Below, in pieces: positions 1 to 9,618 of a DNA stretch of 13,431 nucleotides. The notes under the pieces are model-generated. The model did not search any database, was not told the DNA's origin, and saw nothing but the letters and a program-made list of their open reading frames with translations. The translations under genes and the position numbers were made by a program. The stretch lies in NCBI GenBank assembly GCA_023253495.1, contig JALRGF010000675.1, forward strand, positions 1 to 13,431, given 5' to 3'. How positions within the stretch are numbered: the first letter of the stretch is position 1; every line of letters starts with the position of its first letter. The DNA is from Verrucomicrobiales bacterium (GTDB lineage Bacteria > Verrucomicrobiota > Verrucomicrobiia > Verrucomicrobiales > V1-33).

Positions 1-1089
1 CGGGATCCGTGAAGGTGCACCACGGAATGGTGAGCGCGCTCCACCGGTTCCGGCCGCCGAACAGGGCGTTCTGCAGGACAATTCTCGCCCCAAAATCCGC
101 CGCATGAGTGAACTTCCAGCGCAGGGCCACGTCCCCGCACGCGAAAATCCGCGGTGCCGTGGTGCGCAGGTGATCATCAATGACGATGCCGTTGCGGCGG
201 TCCGCGGCGACTCCGGCCGTTTCCAGCCCGAGGCCGTCGACATTCGGTTCACGGCCGATCGCCAGCAGCGCTTCATCGACTTCCACCACCGCGGCGGCCC
301 CCGCCACCCCGACATCAATCGCCAGCGTGCCGTCGTCCCGCCGGCGGAACCCGCGGACATCCGCCTCCGGCACCACCTGCACCCCTTCCGCCACCAGCCG
401 CGCCTGCACCACCGCCGAGGCATCCTCATCCTCGCGCGGCAGCACCCGCGGACCGTTCAGCATCAGGGTGACCGCGGAACCCAGCCGCTGGAACGCCTGG
501 GCCATCTCGCACCCGACCGGACCACCCCCGATCACCGCCAGCCGCCGCGGCCGCTCCGTCAGATCAAATACCGACTCGTTGGTCAGCAGCCGCGCCTCGG
601 CCGCACCCGGTACATCCAGCCGCCGCGCCCGCGCCCCGGTGGCAATCACCGCCCTGGCAAAATGCAGGCGCTCACCGGCCACCTCAATCACCCGCGGCCC
701 GGCAAACGTCCCGTTCCCGAAAAAAACATCCACTCCGAGATCCCGGAACCGCGCCGCCGAGTCGTGCGGAGCGATCGCCGCCCGCACCGAACGCACCCGC
801 GCCATCACTTCGGCAAAATCACCCCCCCCGCCACCACGATGCCGCTCCGCCGCCGCCGCCAGCAACGTTTTCGACGGCACACACCCGAAATTCAGGCAGT
901 CGCCGCCCATCAGGCCGCGCTCAACCAACGCCACCCGGGCTCCCAGGCCGGCGGCACCCGCCGCCGCCACCAGCCCGGCCGTGCCGGCGCCGACCACCAC
1001 GAGATTGTACCGGGCCGCCGGTTTGGGATTTACCCAGTCCGGCGGGCGCACCTGCCGTAACCAGGCGGCCTCGTGGGGGTCGGCCGGGG

Positions 1090-1093
<4 letters not shown>
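1..1093 (-). CDS. Mercuric-reductase-like FAD/NAD(P) disulfide oxidoreductase, C-terminus cut by window edge
   Basis: Reading the minus strand from a GTG at 1093 gives 364 residues open to the window edge. A Rossmann FAD motif (GAGTAG, residues 35-40) follows a 30-residue lead. Next come the redox disulfide motif GGDCLNFGCVPSK (Cys66, Cys71), a second nucleotide-binding motif (GGGPVGCE), and the FAD-contacting FACGDVA segment. The order is that of class I flavin disulfide reductases (dihydrolipoamide dehydrogenase, glutathione reductase, MerA). The lead and the CLNFGC site fit the 'mercuric reductase-like' proteins best. No heavy-metal-associated domain precedes it, and the C-terminal dimerisation domain, where MerA carries its Cys pair, lies outside the window. 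True mercury reduction therefore cannot be claimed. After the second Rossmann motif the usual acidic residue for NAD ribose is not evident (VTLMLNGPR), which may mean NADPH use. The start overlaps the gnd stop by 4 bp, and GGAGGT sits 6 nt upstream. Confidence 0.9.
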
Positions 1094-2508
<1,415 letters not shown>

Positions 2509-2613
2509 GATAGGGCGATGAGGTGTGTGTATGGTGTGGAATCAGCCGCGGGCGGAGGGGCGAGGAAACGTCGCCGTCCCGGGAGCCGGCGCGGATGGCA
2601 CCGGGGAAAAGCG

Positions 2614-2641
2614 TCCATAAGCACATTTCAGCGCGGCGCAA
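2614..2641 (-). promoter_or_regulatory. Possible promoter for gnd
   Basis: In the 182-bp gap between pdxA and gnd, the minus strand has TTGCGC (2636-2641) and TATGGA (2614-2619) separated by 16 bp. Both boxes match the sigma-70 consensus only partly. The gap size suggests gnd can be transcribed separately from pdxA. The rest of the gap (2509-2690) shows no gene and no clear terminator. Confidence 0.25.
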
Positions 2642-2690
2642 ATGGTTAACCGGAACGCGGCCGACGCAGCTGCCCCGGTGACCGGATCCG

Positions 2691-3767
2691 TCATCCGCCG
2701 CTCTCCTCACCCGTTCGGCTCAGCCGCACCGCCAGCCGCACCGCGGCCCACAGGCTGCCCGGGTCCGCTTTCCCCTGCCATGCGATGTCACCGGCCGTGC
2801 CGTGGTCGACGCTGGTTCGCACCACCGGCAGCCCGAGCGTGGTATTGACCGCGGAATCAAAGGCCAGCGCCTTCAGCGGAATATGCCCCTGGTCATGGTA
2901 CAGACAGACAAAGGCATCCGTGGTGCGCCGGCGGGACGGAATGAAACAGGTGTCGGCAGGCAGCGGCCCGACCACATTCCACCCGCGCGCCCGCGCCGCC
3001 TCAACCGCCGGGACCACCACGCGTTCCTCCTCGCCCTGACCGAACAGACCGCCCTCGCCGGCATGCGGGTTGAGGCCGCAGACGACGAGCCGCGGTGCTG
3101 GCGTGCCCAGCCGGCGCAAGGCGTCCACCGTCAGTCCGATGACCTCGAGAATCCGGTCCCGCGTCAGCAGCGCGGGCACCTCGGCGTACCCGACGTGGCA
3201 GGTGACAAACGTGCAGGTGACAATTTCCGACCACTGCATCATGCACCAGCGCTCCGACCCGGTGCGTTCGGCAAAAATCTCGGTGTGCCCCGGGAAATCA
3301 ATGCCGGCCGCATGCAGCGCCCCCTTGTTGATCGGCCCGGTGGTCACCCCGGCCACCCGACCGGCCCGCACCGCGGCAATCGCCTCCTCAATGTAATGGA
3401 AGCTGGCCGCCCCGGTGGCGGCGGTGAAATGCCCGGGGCGCAGTCCCTCCGCCAGACCGGGGACCGGCAGATGCCGGATGGCGGAAGGCAGCACCGCCGC
3501 TTCCTCCAGGCTGGCGCTGACCCATATGTCATCAAACGGCCAGCTCAACGTGTCCGCCACCCGGCGCAACACGTCGGCATCCCCGAAAACCACCGGACGG
3601 CAGAGAGCCAGCAACGATGGCTCGCGCAACAGACGCAGGCACAGCTCCGGTCCCACCCCGGCCGGATCTCCCATGGTGACGGCAATGACCGGACGGGACA
3701 CCGGGCCGTCGGCTGTTCCCCATTCGGCCTCTAGCCGCTCACTCACACTGTCAGCCGGCGGCATCAT
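2691..3767 (-). CDS. pdxA: 4-hydroxythreonine-4-phosphate dehydrogenase (PdxA family)
   Basis: 358 residues from ATG at 3767; a TTG one codon upstream is also possible. PdxA oxidises 4-phosphohydroxy-L-threonine, and the product condenses with deoxyxylulose phosphate in pyridoxal phosphate synthesis. The family opening VTMGDPAGVGPE is at about 31-42. The three metal-binding histidines are conserved: GHTE (His161), TCHVGY (His191) and YHDQG (His291), together with TTGPINK, NPHAGEGG and a DHGTAGDIA segment near the end. E. coli PdxA has 329 residues; the excess is mainly a roughly 28-residue N-terminal lead. The related PdxA2 branch acts on erythronate or threonate 4-phosphate. The text around His191 differs from E. 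coli PdxA, so that alternative is not excluded. The start shares one base with the stop of the upstream lipoprotein gene (TGATG), suggesting translational coupling. Confidence 0.93.
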   Translation of the reverse strand: MMPPADSVSERLEAEWGTADGPVSRPVIAVTMGDPAGVGPELCLRLLREPSLLALCRPVVFGDADVLRRVADTLSWPFDDIWVSASLEEAAVLPSAIRHLPVPGLAEGLRPGHFTAATGAASFHYIEEAIAAVRAGRVAGVTTGPINKGALHAAGIDFPGHTEIFAERTGSERWCMMQWSEIVTCTFVTCHVGYAEVPALLTRDRILEVIGLTVDALRRLGTPAPRLVVCGLNPHAGEGGLFGQGEEERVVVPAVEAARARGWNVVGPLPADTCFIPSRRRTTDAFVCLYHDQGHIPLKALAFDSAVNTTLGLPVVRTSVDHGTAGDIAWQGKADPGSLWAAVRLAVRLSRTGEESGG

Positions 3768-4318
3768 CAAAATCCGGGTGGGTGACGCACCACAAAACGG
3801 TCCGTCGATCGCGTGTTGGTCAGCCAGCGCGGACCGACATGCCCGCCGCCGCGACCGGTGCTGGTGTCAAAACGCAGGCCGGCCACCACCAGAAACACAT
3901 GCCCCTCCCGCGCATACACGCTGATCCACCGCCCGGCCCCGCGCCGCCCGAATTTCCGGAACGGCCCTGACGGCATTGACCCCTTCATCAACCCCGCCTT
4001 GTTGAGCACATAGCTGGTGCTGCCCGAACAGTCATATCCGGTGTCGTGCATCCGCGCGTGCCCGCCACCACGCCGGTACGGCAACCGGCAGATCTCGTTG
4101 CCGGCCTGAATCGCCCGTTTCACCGCCGCCGGTGCCCGGGGCGGCGCCACCGCATATCCATCCGGCGTGACCCGGGCCGTCCGCCCTTCCGCATACACAT
4201 AGCGGTAGGGCGCACGCGAACCGCCGCTCGAACAGGCAACCCCGCCCAAACCGGTCAGGACCAGCCCGAGAACAGCGGCCGGACGGGCCAGGCTCCGGAA
4301 CAACGAGCGGATTTCCAT
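3767..4318 (-). CDS. Putative lipoprotein, NlpC/P60 (C40) peptidase-like
   Basis: 183 residues. A basic start, a hydrophobic stretch (about 13-27) and Cys29 in the context GVACSSGG suggest a lipoprotein signal, though Gly at -3 is a weak lipobox. The mature part has the NlpC/P60 pattern: YDCSGS (candidate nucleophile Cys97), EGHVFLVV (His140) and GGHVG (His160) as a possible third catalytic residue. C40 enzymes cut peptide cross-links or stems in peptidoglycan. The extended text (YRRGGGHARMHDTGYDCSG, then WISVYAREGHV and RHPPGF at the end) is shared with a group of small secreted NlpC-like proteins. Activity is inferred, not shown. The gene lies 98 bp after the NUDIX gene and its stop overlaps the pdxA start by one base. 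A cell-wall enzyme coupled to pdxA makes no obvious pathway sense. Confidence 0.85.
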   Translation of the reverse strand: MEIRSLFRSLARPAAVLGLVLTGLGGVACSSGGSRAPYRYVYAEGRTARVTPDGYAVAPPRAPAAVKRAIQAGNEICRLPYRRGGGHARMHDTGYDCSGSTSYVLNKAGLMKGSMPSGPFRKFGRRGAGRWISVYAREGHVFLVVAGLRFDTSTGRGGGHVGPRWLTNTRSTDRFVVRHPPGF

Positions 4319-4328
4319 AAGCTCATGC

Positions 4329-4357
4329 AGTATTCAACAACCGGCGACTGTCCGCAA
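4329..4357 (-). promoter_or_regulatory. Possible promoter for the NlpC/P60 lipoprotein and pdxA
   Basis: On the minus strand TTGCGG (4352-4357) and AATACT (4329-4334) are separated by 17 bp, in a locally more A/T-rich spot of a GC-rich gap (4319-4416). The -10-like box ends only 10 bp before the ATG at 4318, so a transcript from here would be almost leaderless. There is no Shine-Dalgarno sequence, which is compatible with that. Confidence 0.3.
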
Positions 4358-4416
4358 GACCGAACCAGTCCCGGCCACAGCACCCCCTCGCCCGCCTGCC
4401 CCCCGCCCGCCGCCTC

Positions 4417-5049
4417 TCAGGACACCGTCAGTCCGGCCAGACGCTCAAGCGAGTCGAGGCACAGCTGCGACCACGTTTCGAGCCGGTCGCGTTCAGCCCG
4501 CAGTTCCGCCGGCGTGTAAAAGCCGACGTCCGCGATGGTGTCCTCGTTGGAGCGGACGCGGTCGCTTTCCAGGTCAACCAGATGAACCACCCCGAGGTGG
4601 ACCTGACCGACCTCATTGCTGTCGTCGTTGAGCAATGCCACGATCCGATGGGTCCAGGCGCCCTCGATGCTCAGTTCCTCAGCCACCTCGCGCTCGACCC
4701 CGGCCAGATACAGGCTGCGTTCGAGCGAGGCGGTGGCGTGATCGTCGCTGTTGATGTGACCGCCGATGCCGAGGGACGCCTTGGCCGCCAGCCGTTGCTC
4801 CCCGGTCTTTTTGCTGCGCACGTAACGCAGGAACCGACCCCGATGATGAAAAAGCGCATACGGAATGATCTGCTTTTTCGACGGATCATGCTCCGCCGCG
4901 TCGCGCTGGAGAAAATGGTTGTTCGCCGGATCCAGAAACACCGGCAGGTAGCGGTCGACATCAAACGCCAGACCCTGGAAATCGCCCAGTTGGTCGAACA
5001 GCGGGCGCGGCACCACCAGCACGTGCTCGTTGGGATACTTGAGTGACAT
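4417..5049 (-). CDS. NUDIX hydrolase family protein
   Basis: 210 residues. The core of a NUDIX box is visible: REVAEEL at 120-126, preceded by LGIGGHINSDD (93-103). NUDIX enzymes hydrolyse nucleoside diphosphates linked to another group, using Mg2+ held by the RExxEE glutamates. The spacing differs from the standard GX5EX7REUXEEXGU: a longer stretch separates GGHIN from REVAEE. I recall the same layout in a subgroup often annotated just as 'phosphoesterase' or 'NUDIX domain protein', so it is probably a real variant rather than decay. The N-terminal 90 residues (LVVPRPLFDQLGDFQGL at the start) are not recognised. It sits 97 bp after the DUF4340 gene and 98 bp before the lipoprotein. Substrate unknown. 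ATG start, no Shine-Dalgarno sequence. Confidence 0.88.
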   Translation of the reverse strand: MSLKYPNEHVLVVPRPLFDQLGDFQGLAFDVDRYLPVFLDPANNHFLQRDAAEHDPSKKQIIPYALFHHRGRFLRYVRSKKTGEQRLAAKASLGIGGHINSDDHATASLERSLYLAGVEREVAEELSIEGAWTHRIVALLNDDSNEVGQVHLGVVHLVDLESDRVRSNEDTIADVGFYTPAELRAERDRLETWSQLCLDSLERLAGLTVS

Positions 5050-5146
5050 GCGGGCGGTTGCCCCACGGGCCGGGCGGCGTCAACGAGGATTTCCAGCCGC
5101 TGCGGCCGAAGAGTATGGCGGCATCAGTCCACCGGCTTGCCCGGGG

Positions 5147-6781
5147 TTATTCCTTGGCCGGTTCGGCGGGCGCCGGAGCGGGAGGCGCCGGAGGAGCGTC
5201 AGCCGCAGCCGGCTCCTCGGCCGCGGCCGGAGCCGGAGCTGGAGCCTCCGCCGGTGTGAGCACGCCCGGAGGCAGTTCCGCCGGTGGCGGCGCCGGCTTT
5301 TCGGCCGGCTGGACCGGCGACTCCTTGGTCTCCGGCTCCTTCGGCTGGGGAATTTCCACTTTGATCGGAGGCGTGACCGCTTCGATCCGCTTCGGCTGGG
5401 TCGCGGGGGCTGGTGGCGTGAGCGGGTTCGCCGGAGCGGCCGCGCCCTCGGCGGCCGGCGTGGCGGCGGCCGGTGCTGCCGCCTTGAAGTGCGAGCGATC
5501 CTTGAGGAACCAATCCACGGTGTATTTCGACACGATGTACGTGCGGCCCTCGAACTTCTTCTCCTTGGCCAGGCGCTCCTCCTTTTCCTTCTTGGACGTT
5601 TCCCACTGTTTGACCGCGGTTTCGTGCTGGGTCTTGGCGTCCTCGATCGACTGTTTCGCTTGTTCCCACGCGGTGCGGGCGTCGGCATCCTTCTTCTCGC
5701 GTTCCGTTTTCTGTTCCGGGGTTTCGCCCTCCGGGGCCGGGGTCGGCTGCGGCTCGGGCGGCGGTTCGGCGGCGGCCGGGGCCGCGGGTTCGGGCAGCGG
5801 TGTATACGCCACGTTCACCGTCAGATAATAATCACTGTTCTCGTCCTCGGGCTTCACCTTGTTGCCAACCTTCAGCGTGTACGTGAACCCGTCGAAAAAG
5901 GCGACCGTGGCCGTGCGGGTGGGCGCTTCCAGTCCGGTCTTCGCCTGATCGGCCGCAGTGGCCACGTCCGTGAAAAAGGCGCTGCTGAAAGCCGAGCCGG
6001 CCTGCTTGACCTTCTCGGCATCAATCTCCTCGCCGTCCTTGCGGTCAGCCAGCACCGGATCGGCTCCGTCCTTCTCCCGCTCCACCTTCCACGACTGGTC
6101 GGCCGGGTCGGCCACCTTGACTTCAATCGACTTCAGCCCGCCGGTGGGCGCGATGAACGACTTTTCCAGCCACCCCTTCACGTCCACGTTCAGGCTGGTG
6201 AACCCTTCCTTGACCTTGTACGCCTTATCGGTGGTTCCGCCCACCTGGACAAACCGCCCGGTGGCCCCGCCGAGGTTGAAGAACGGATTGTCCGGGGACG
6301 CCTCGCGCTCGATCGATTTGCCCAGCAGCAGGCGGCCCATCTCCTGGTCATTCGCCTTCTTGAAGACAATCAGCGTGCCAACCTCCTCGGCCTTGGCATC
6401 CTTGGCACCCTCGGCCGCTGGTGACAGCAACTGCAGCCGTCCCAGCTGGCTCTGGCCGATCTTGAGCTCCTCGACCACCCGCAGGTCATGCGCCTTGGTG
6501 ACCAGGTCGCGCACAAAATCGTAGTTCGCCGGATAGCCGTCGCGTTCCTTGACGCCCCAGGTCGCCTCGCCGTCGCCTTCCCGCGCCAGATTGACTTCCT
6601 CCTTCTGGTTCTTGATCTGGATGGCGACCACGTCGTTGAGGGCGAACCCGGGCAGGGCGCGATCGAGCAGGGCGACCTGGCGGCCTGCGGACGAGCCGCT
6701 GCCCTTGCTGAATTTCCACACCACGCCGGCGCCGACGATGCCGAGCGCCACGAGGATGGTGATGAGCTGGCGTTTATTCAT
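5147..6781 (-). CDS. DUF4340 membrane-anchored protein with coiled-coil insert and Pro/Ala-rich tail
   Basis: 544 residues. One N-terminal membrane helix (about 6-22) is followed by a large domain of beta-strand-like repeats, matching DUF4340 proteins, which commonly lie next to GldG-like genes. Two oddities are visible. Residues about 330-409 hold a Pro/Ala/Glu-rich run and then a highly charged Lys/Glu helix, inserted between the strand YYLTVNVAY and the strand EGRTYIVSKYTVDWFLKDRS. Residues about 434-544 are a tail made almost entirely of Pro, Ala and Glu. With a single N-terminal anchor, both would face the periplasm, where such tails can span the cell wall (inference). The gene starts 3 bp after the GldG-like stop codon, so the two are almost certainly co-translated and likely work as a pair. 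The molecular role of DUF4340 is not established to my knowledge. Confidence 0.88.
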   Translation of the reverse strand: MNKRQLITILVALGIVGAGVVWKFSKGSGSSAGRQVALLDRALPGFALNDVVAIQIKNQKEEVNLAREGDGEATWGVKERDGYPANYDFVRDLVTKAHDLRVVEELKIGQSQLGRLQLLSPAAEGAKDAKAEEVGTLIVFKKANDQEMGRLLLGKSIEREASPDNPFFNLGGATGRFVQVGGTTDKAYKVKEGFTSLNVDVKGWLEKSFIAPTGGLKSIEVKVADPADQSWKVEREKDGADPVLADRKDGEEIDAEKVKQAGSAFSSAFFTDVATAADQAKTGLEAPTRTATVAFFDGFTYTLKVGNKVKPEDENSDYYLTVNVAYTPLPEPAAPAAAEPPPEPQPTPAPEGETPEQKTEREKKDADARTAWEQAKQSIEDAKTQHETAVKQWETSKKEKEERLAKEKKFEGRTYIVSKYTVDWFLKDRSHFKAAAPAAATPAAEGAAAPANPLTPPAPATQPKRIEAVTPPIKVEIPQPKEPETKESPVQPAEKPAPPPAELPPGVLTPAEAPAPAPAAAEEPAAADAPPAPPAPAPAEPAKE

Positions 6782-6784
6782 GAG

Positions 6785-8716
6785 TTACTTGGCGGAAGTT
6801 GATTTGCGGCGGAAGAGGAAGACGGCCAGACCGGCGGCGAAGACGAGCACCGGGGTGCCGAGGATATTCCAGAGTTTCATCGAGGCGAGGGTGCCGTCGA
6901 TGTCGGCCCGCGCGCTCTTGCGCAGCTCGCGGATCTGGCGTTGGGCCTCGGCCTGATTGCGACGGAAATCTTCAATTTCCGCCTGCTGCTCGGGGCTGAG
7001 GAAGTTCCGCTGCTTCGGGTCCTTGGCCGCCTGGAGCTCGTTGAGCTTGGCATTGGCCTCATCCGCCTGCTTCTGCAGGTCGGAAACGGCGCTCTGGATC
7101 CGGGCGTTGGCCTCCGTTTCAATGGCGTTGATGCGGGTGAACGGACGGCGGTTCGAATTCCGGCTGCGCACCTGCAGCAGGCGGGTATCCCCGGCCACCT
7201 GGTCCAGAATATTCAATCCGAACGGCAGGTTCCCATTGAACGGCATGGCCATGTTCCCGAGCACCTGCACGGAGAAATTGTCATACAGGAAGTCCGTGTC
7301 AGCCACGAGGATGACCACGCCGGATTTGCCCTCCGCCATCTCCTTGAGCACGGCCGGCTCGTCCTTCTTCTCCTCGTCCTTCTTCTCGTCTTCGTTTTCC
7401 TCCTTGTCGGCATCGGCCGCCGGCTTCGGCTTGCCGTCCGGAAAGGCGGTCTTGAACTTGCCGGTCAGGCGCAGGGCCAGCGCCTTCGCCTCGCCCGACG
7501 ACTTGAATTTCTGAATGATCGATTCTTCGGAGTTCTCGGCCTCCATCGGATTGACCATCTCATTTTCCGGGGAAGTGCGCAGCAGCACATCCTCGGTCAA
7601 TCCCTCGGCCGGCTTGCCGGTGAAGGCGCCGCTGAAGACGAACAACAGGTCGCTCAGACCGCTGGTCGTCGGGTCCTTGCGGTTGAAGGCCTGCTCGCCC
7701 AGCGTCATGAAGGCGGGGGATTCCCGGTTCCCGCGCAACGGCGTCTTGAAAAGCATGTCCGCCACCACCTGGGTCGCATCATAACCATACCCCCAGGCCG
7801 CGGTGAGCCGGGGCACGCTGGAGGACGTCTGCTCGCCCCCCATCATCGCCGCCTGCGGGTTCTGGCGGCCGGCCGTCATCTTCGCCACAATGCTGTGAGA
7901 ATCGAGCATCAGCACCACCGGCTTGCCCGAGAGCACAAACTGGTCGATGGCAAATTGCCCGGCGTCGGAAATGCCGGCCGGATGCACCACCATGAGCGCG
8001 TCCAGCGACGGATCAATGGATTCCGCGGTCATCTCGACGGTGGTGACGTCGTAGTCGCGCTTGAGCTGCTGGAAAAAGATCCATGGCCGCTGCTGACCGC
8101 CCATCATCGGTCCCATGCTGCCCATCAACGGCAGCGCGGACATCACGCCGATCTTCTTTTTGACATCCCCCTTGAGCACGTTGGCGATGGCGCGGCTGAT
8201 CTCGTACTCAAACTGCTCCTCCCGCCCCATCAGCGCGAGAAAATCGACGTTCTCGCGCTTGTCGAGGCACGAGACCGACAAGGTCAGATACACTTCACTG
8301 CCTGAGCGCGTCGGCGACGGCTGCACGCCGGCCAGCGCGGCCTGCTCGCCGCCTTCGGTGTCCGGTGCCGGGTTCACCTTGACGATTTTGAAGAGCCCTT
8401 TGGGCGTCTTCTGCTCGTACTGCCGCAGCAGCGCTTCGAGGTCCTTGACGCGTCCGATCAGCTCCGGCGGCAGTTCCTTGCCTTCGGAAACAAACAGGGT
8501 GCCTTTGACTTCGACATTATCGATCCCGGTAAGGATCTGCTTGGTCCCGTCGGTCAGGCTGTAGAAATTGTTGTCGGTAAAATCGATCTGAACCGGGATA
8601 TTGCGTGACAGGTAGCTGACGCCGGCGGCGATCAGGCCGACGGCGAGCACCCCGATGCCGGTGTACAGGCCGATGGCGTTGCGCTTGGGGGCGGTGGCGT
8701 TGGAGTCCGTGCTCAT
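6785..8716 (-). CDS. gldG: GldG-like auxiliary protein of an ABC transport system
   Basis: 643 residues. Membrane helices lie near both ends (about 16-36 and 615-636), with a large extracytoplasmic region between. The start (VQIDFTDNNFYSLTDGTKQIL) and the next domain are typical of GldG/'ABC-type uncharacterized transport system' proteins, which have a ThuA/glutamine-amidotransferase-like fold. Other visible parts are a Lys/Glu/Asp-rich low-complexity linker (about 427-455) and a coiled coil (about 540-606) just before the second helix, placing it beside the membrane. In Bacteroidota, GldG joins GldA (ATPase) and GldF (permease) in a transporter needed for gliding. Here the ATPase and permease genes lie directly upstream and a DUF4340 gene 3 bp downstream. 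The symbol is by family resemblance only; gliding is not implied. ATG start, 30 bp after the permease stop. Confidence 0.9.
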   Translation of the reverse strand: MSTDSNATAPKRNAIGLYTGIGVLAVGLIAAGVSYLSRNIPVQIDFTDNNFYSLTDGTKQILTGIDNVEVKGTLFVSEGKELPPELIGRVKDLEALLRQYEQKTPKGLFKIVKVNPAPDTEGGEQAALAGVQPSPTRSGSEVYLTLSVSCLDKRENVDFLALMGREEQFEYEISRAIANVLKGDVKKKIGVMSALPLMGSMGPMMGGQQRPWIFFQQLKRDYDVTTVEMTAESIDPSLDALMVVHPAGISDAGQFAIDQFVLSGKPVVLMLDSHSIVAKMTAGRQNPQAAMMGGEQTSSSVPRLTAAWGYGYDATQVVADMLFKTPLRGNRESPAFMTLGEQAFNRKDPTTSGLSDLLFVFSGAFTGKPAEGLTEDVLLRTSPENEMVNPMEAENSEESIIQKFKSSGEAKALALRLTGKFKTAFPDGKPKPAADADKEENEDEKKDEEKKDEPAVLKEMAEGKSGVVILVADTDFLYDNFSVQVLGNMAMPFNGNLPFGLNILDQVAGDTRLLQVRSRNSNRRPFTRINAIETEANARIQSAVSDLQKQADEANAKLNELQAAKDPKQRNFLSPEQQAEIEDFRRNQAEAQRQIRELRKSARADIDGTLASMKLWNILGTPVLVFAAGLAVFLFRRKSTSAK

Positions 8717-8746
8717 GGTGCGGGCGAAATAGGGTGAAAGGGTCGG

Positions 8747-9505
8747 TCAGGCGCGCTTGGAGCGGATAACCGCACTGGTGGCGTACAGGCAGAAGGTGAT
8801 GAAGGCCGCGAAGAACACCGCGGTGTCCAGACGCAGCACCCCGCCAAACAGACGGCCGCCGTGCGACATCAGGCTGAACCCGTCGGCAATTTCGAGGGCG
8901 GCCAGACGCACCGTCTCCAGCAGGCCGGCAGCCGGGATGTTCCGCAGGAACTCGAGCAGCTGCGGCGATCCGATGAGGACGAGGAAGAAGCAGGCCACGA
9001 CGCTGACAATCAGACAGATGACCTGGCTGCGGGTGAAGGCGGACACCAGGCAGGTCAGGGCGATGGTGGCGCAGCCGACGAGGAAGCTGCCGAGGTACCC
9101 GCTGAAAATCTTGCCGGCGTCCGGGTCACCGAGGTAATTGACAGTCAGGACCACCGGAAACGTCATGGCCAGCGCGGCCACCAGAACCACGCAGGCGGCG
9201 AGGAATTTCCCGATGATCGCCTGCCATGTGCTGATCGGCATGGTCAGCAGCAGCTCGATCGTGCCTTCACGGTTTTCTTCAGACCAGAGGCGCATGCCGA
9301 TGGCCGGCCCCAGCACCATGAACAACCATGGATGGAACTGGAAAAACGCATAGTCCAGCGAGGCGTCCTCCCCCTCGAGGAACCGTCCGAAGACGAAGCA
9401 CAGCGACATCGCGAGGATGAGGAAAATGAAGATGAAGACGTAGGCCAGCGGGGTCAGGAAGTAGGCCTGCACCTCGCGTTTGAAGACGACCCAGATGTTT
9501 TTCAT
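8747..9505 (-). CDS. gldF: ABC-2 type transporter permease (GldF-like)
   Basis: 252 residues with about six hydrophobic segments, the usual size and layout of ABC-2 half-permeases. The first helix follows a short basic cytoplasmic start (FKREVQAYFLTPLAYVFIFIF). The coupling segment RLWSEENREGTIELLLTMPI (about 72-91) is the hallmark of this family, which includes GldF and NosY. It would form the membrane channel driven by the ATPase encoded 113 bp upstream. Substrate unknown. ATG start without Shine-Dalgarno; the GldG-like gene follows after 30 bp. Confidence 0.93.
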   Translation of the reverse strand: MKNIWVVFKREVQAYFLTPLAYVFIFIFLILAMSLCFVFGRFLEGEDASLDYAFFQFHPWLFMVLGPAIGMRLWSEENREGTIELLLTMPISTWQAIIGKFLAACVVLVAALAMTFPVVLTVNYLGDPDAGKIFSGYLGSFLVGCATIALTCLVSAFTRSQVICLIVSVVACFFLVLIGSPQLLEFLRNIPAAGLLETVRLAALEIADGFSLMSHGGRLFGGVLRLDTAVFFAAFITFCLYATSAVIRSKRA

Positions 9506-9561
9506 GATGATGCGTTGGAAAATCGGTTGGAATCAGTGGGGACACACCCGGCAGTGCGAGC

Positions 9562-9603
9562 TCCGGCCGGCCGGACCAGCGCCCCGGCCGCGGAAAGCGG
9601 CCG
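9562..9603 (-). other. Palindrome and GC-rich hairpin between ABC ATPase and permease genes
   Basis: The 113-bp gap 9506-9618 is the only sizeable break within the ABC operon. It holds a perfect hairpin, 7-bp arms 9585-9591 and 9597-9603 with a 5-base loop, and a 14-bp perfect palindrome at 9562-9575. There is no T-run after the hairpin on the minus strand, so it does not look like a classical terminator. It could pause transcription or protect a processed mRNA end; both are guesses. Confidence 0.4.
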
Positions 9604-9618
9604 CCGGAATTACGAATC

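Noticed and set aside
5030..6424. 464-residue plus-strand reading frame, Gly/Arg/Leu-rich
   Set aside because: Antisense of the Pro/Ala-rich DUF4340 gene; the repetitive GC-rich codons force an open opposite frame.
6941..8305. 454-residue plus-strand reading frame
   Set aside because: Antisense of the GldG-like gene; no motifs, many His/Arg codons typical of shadows.
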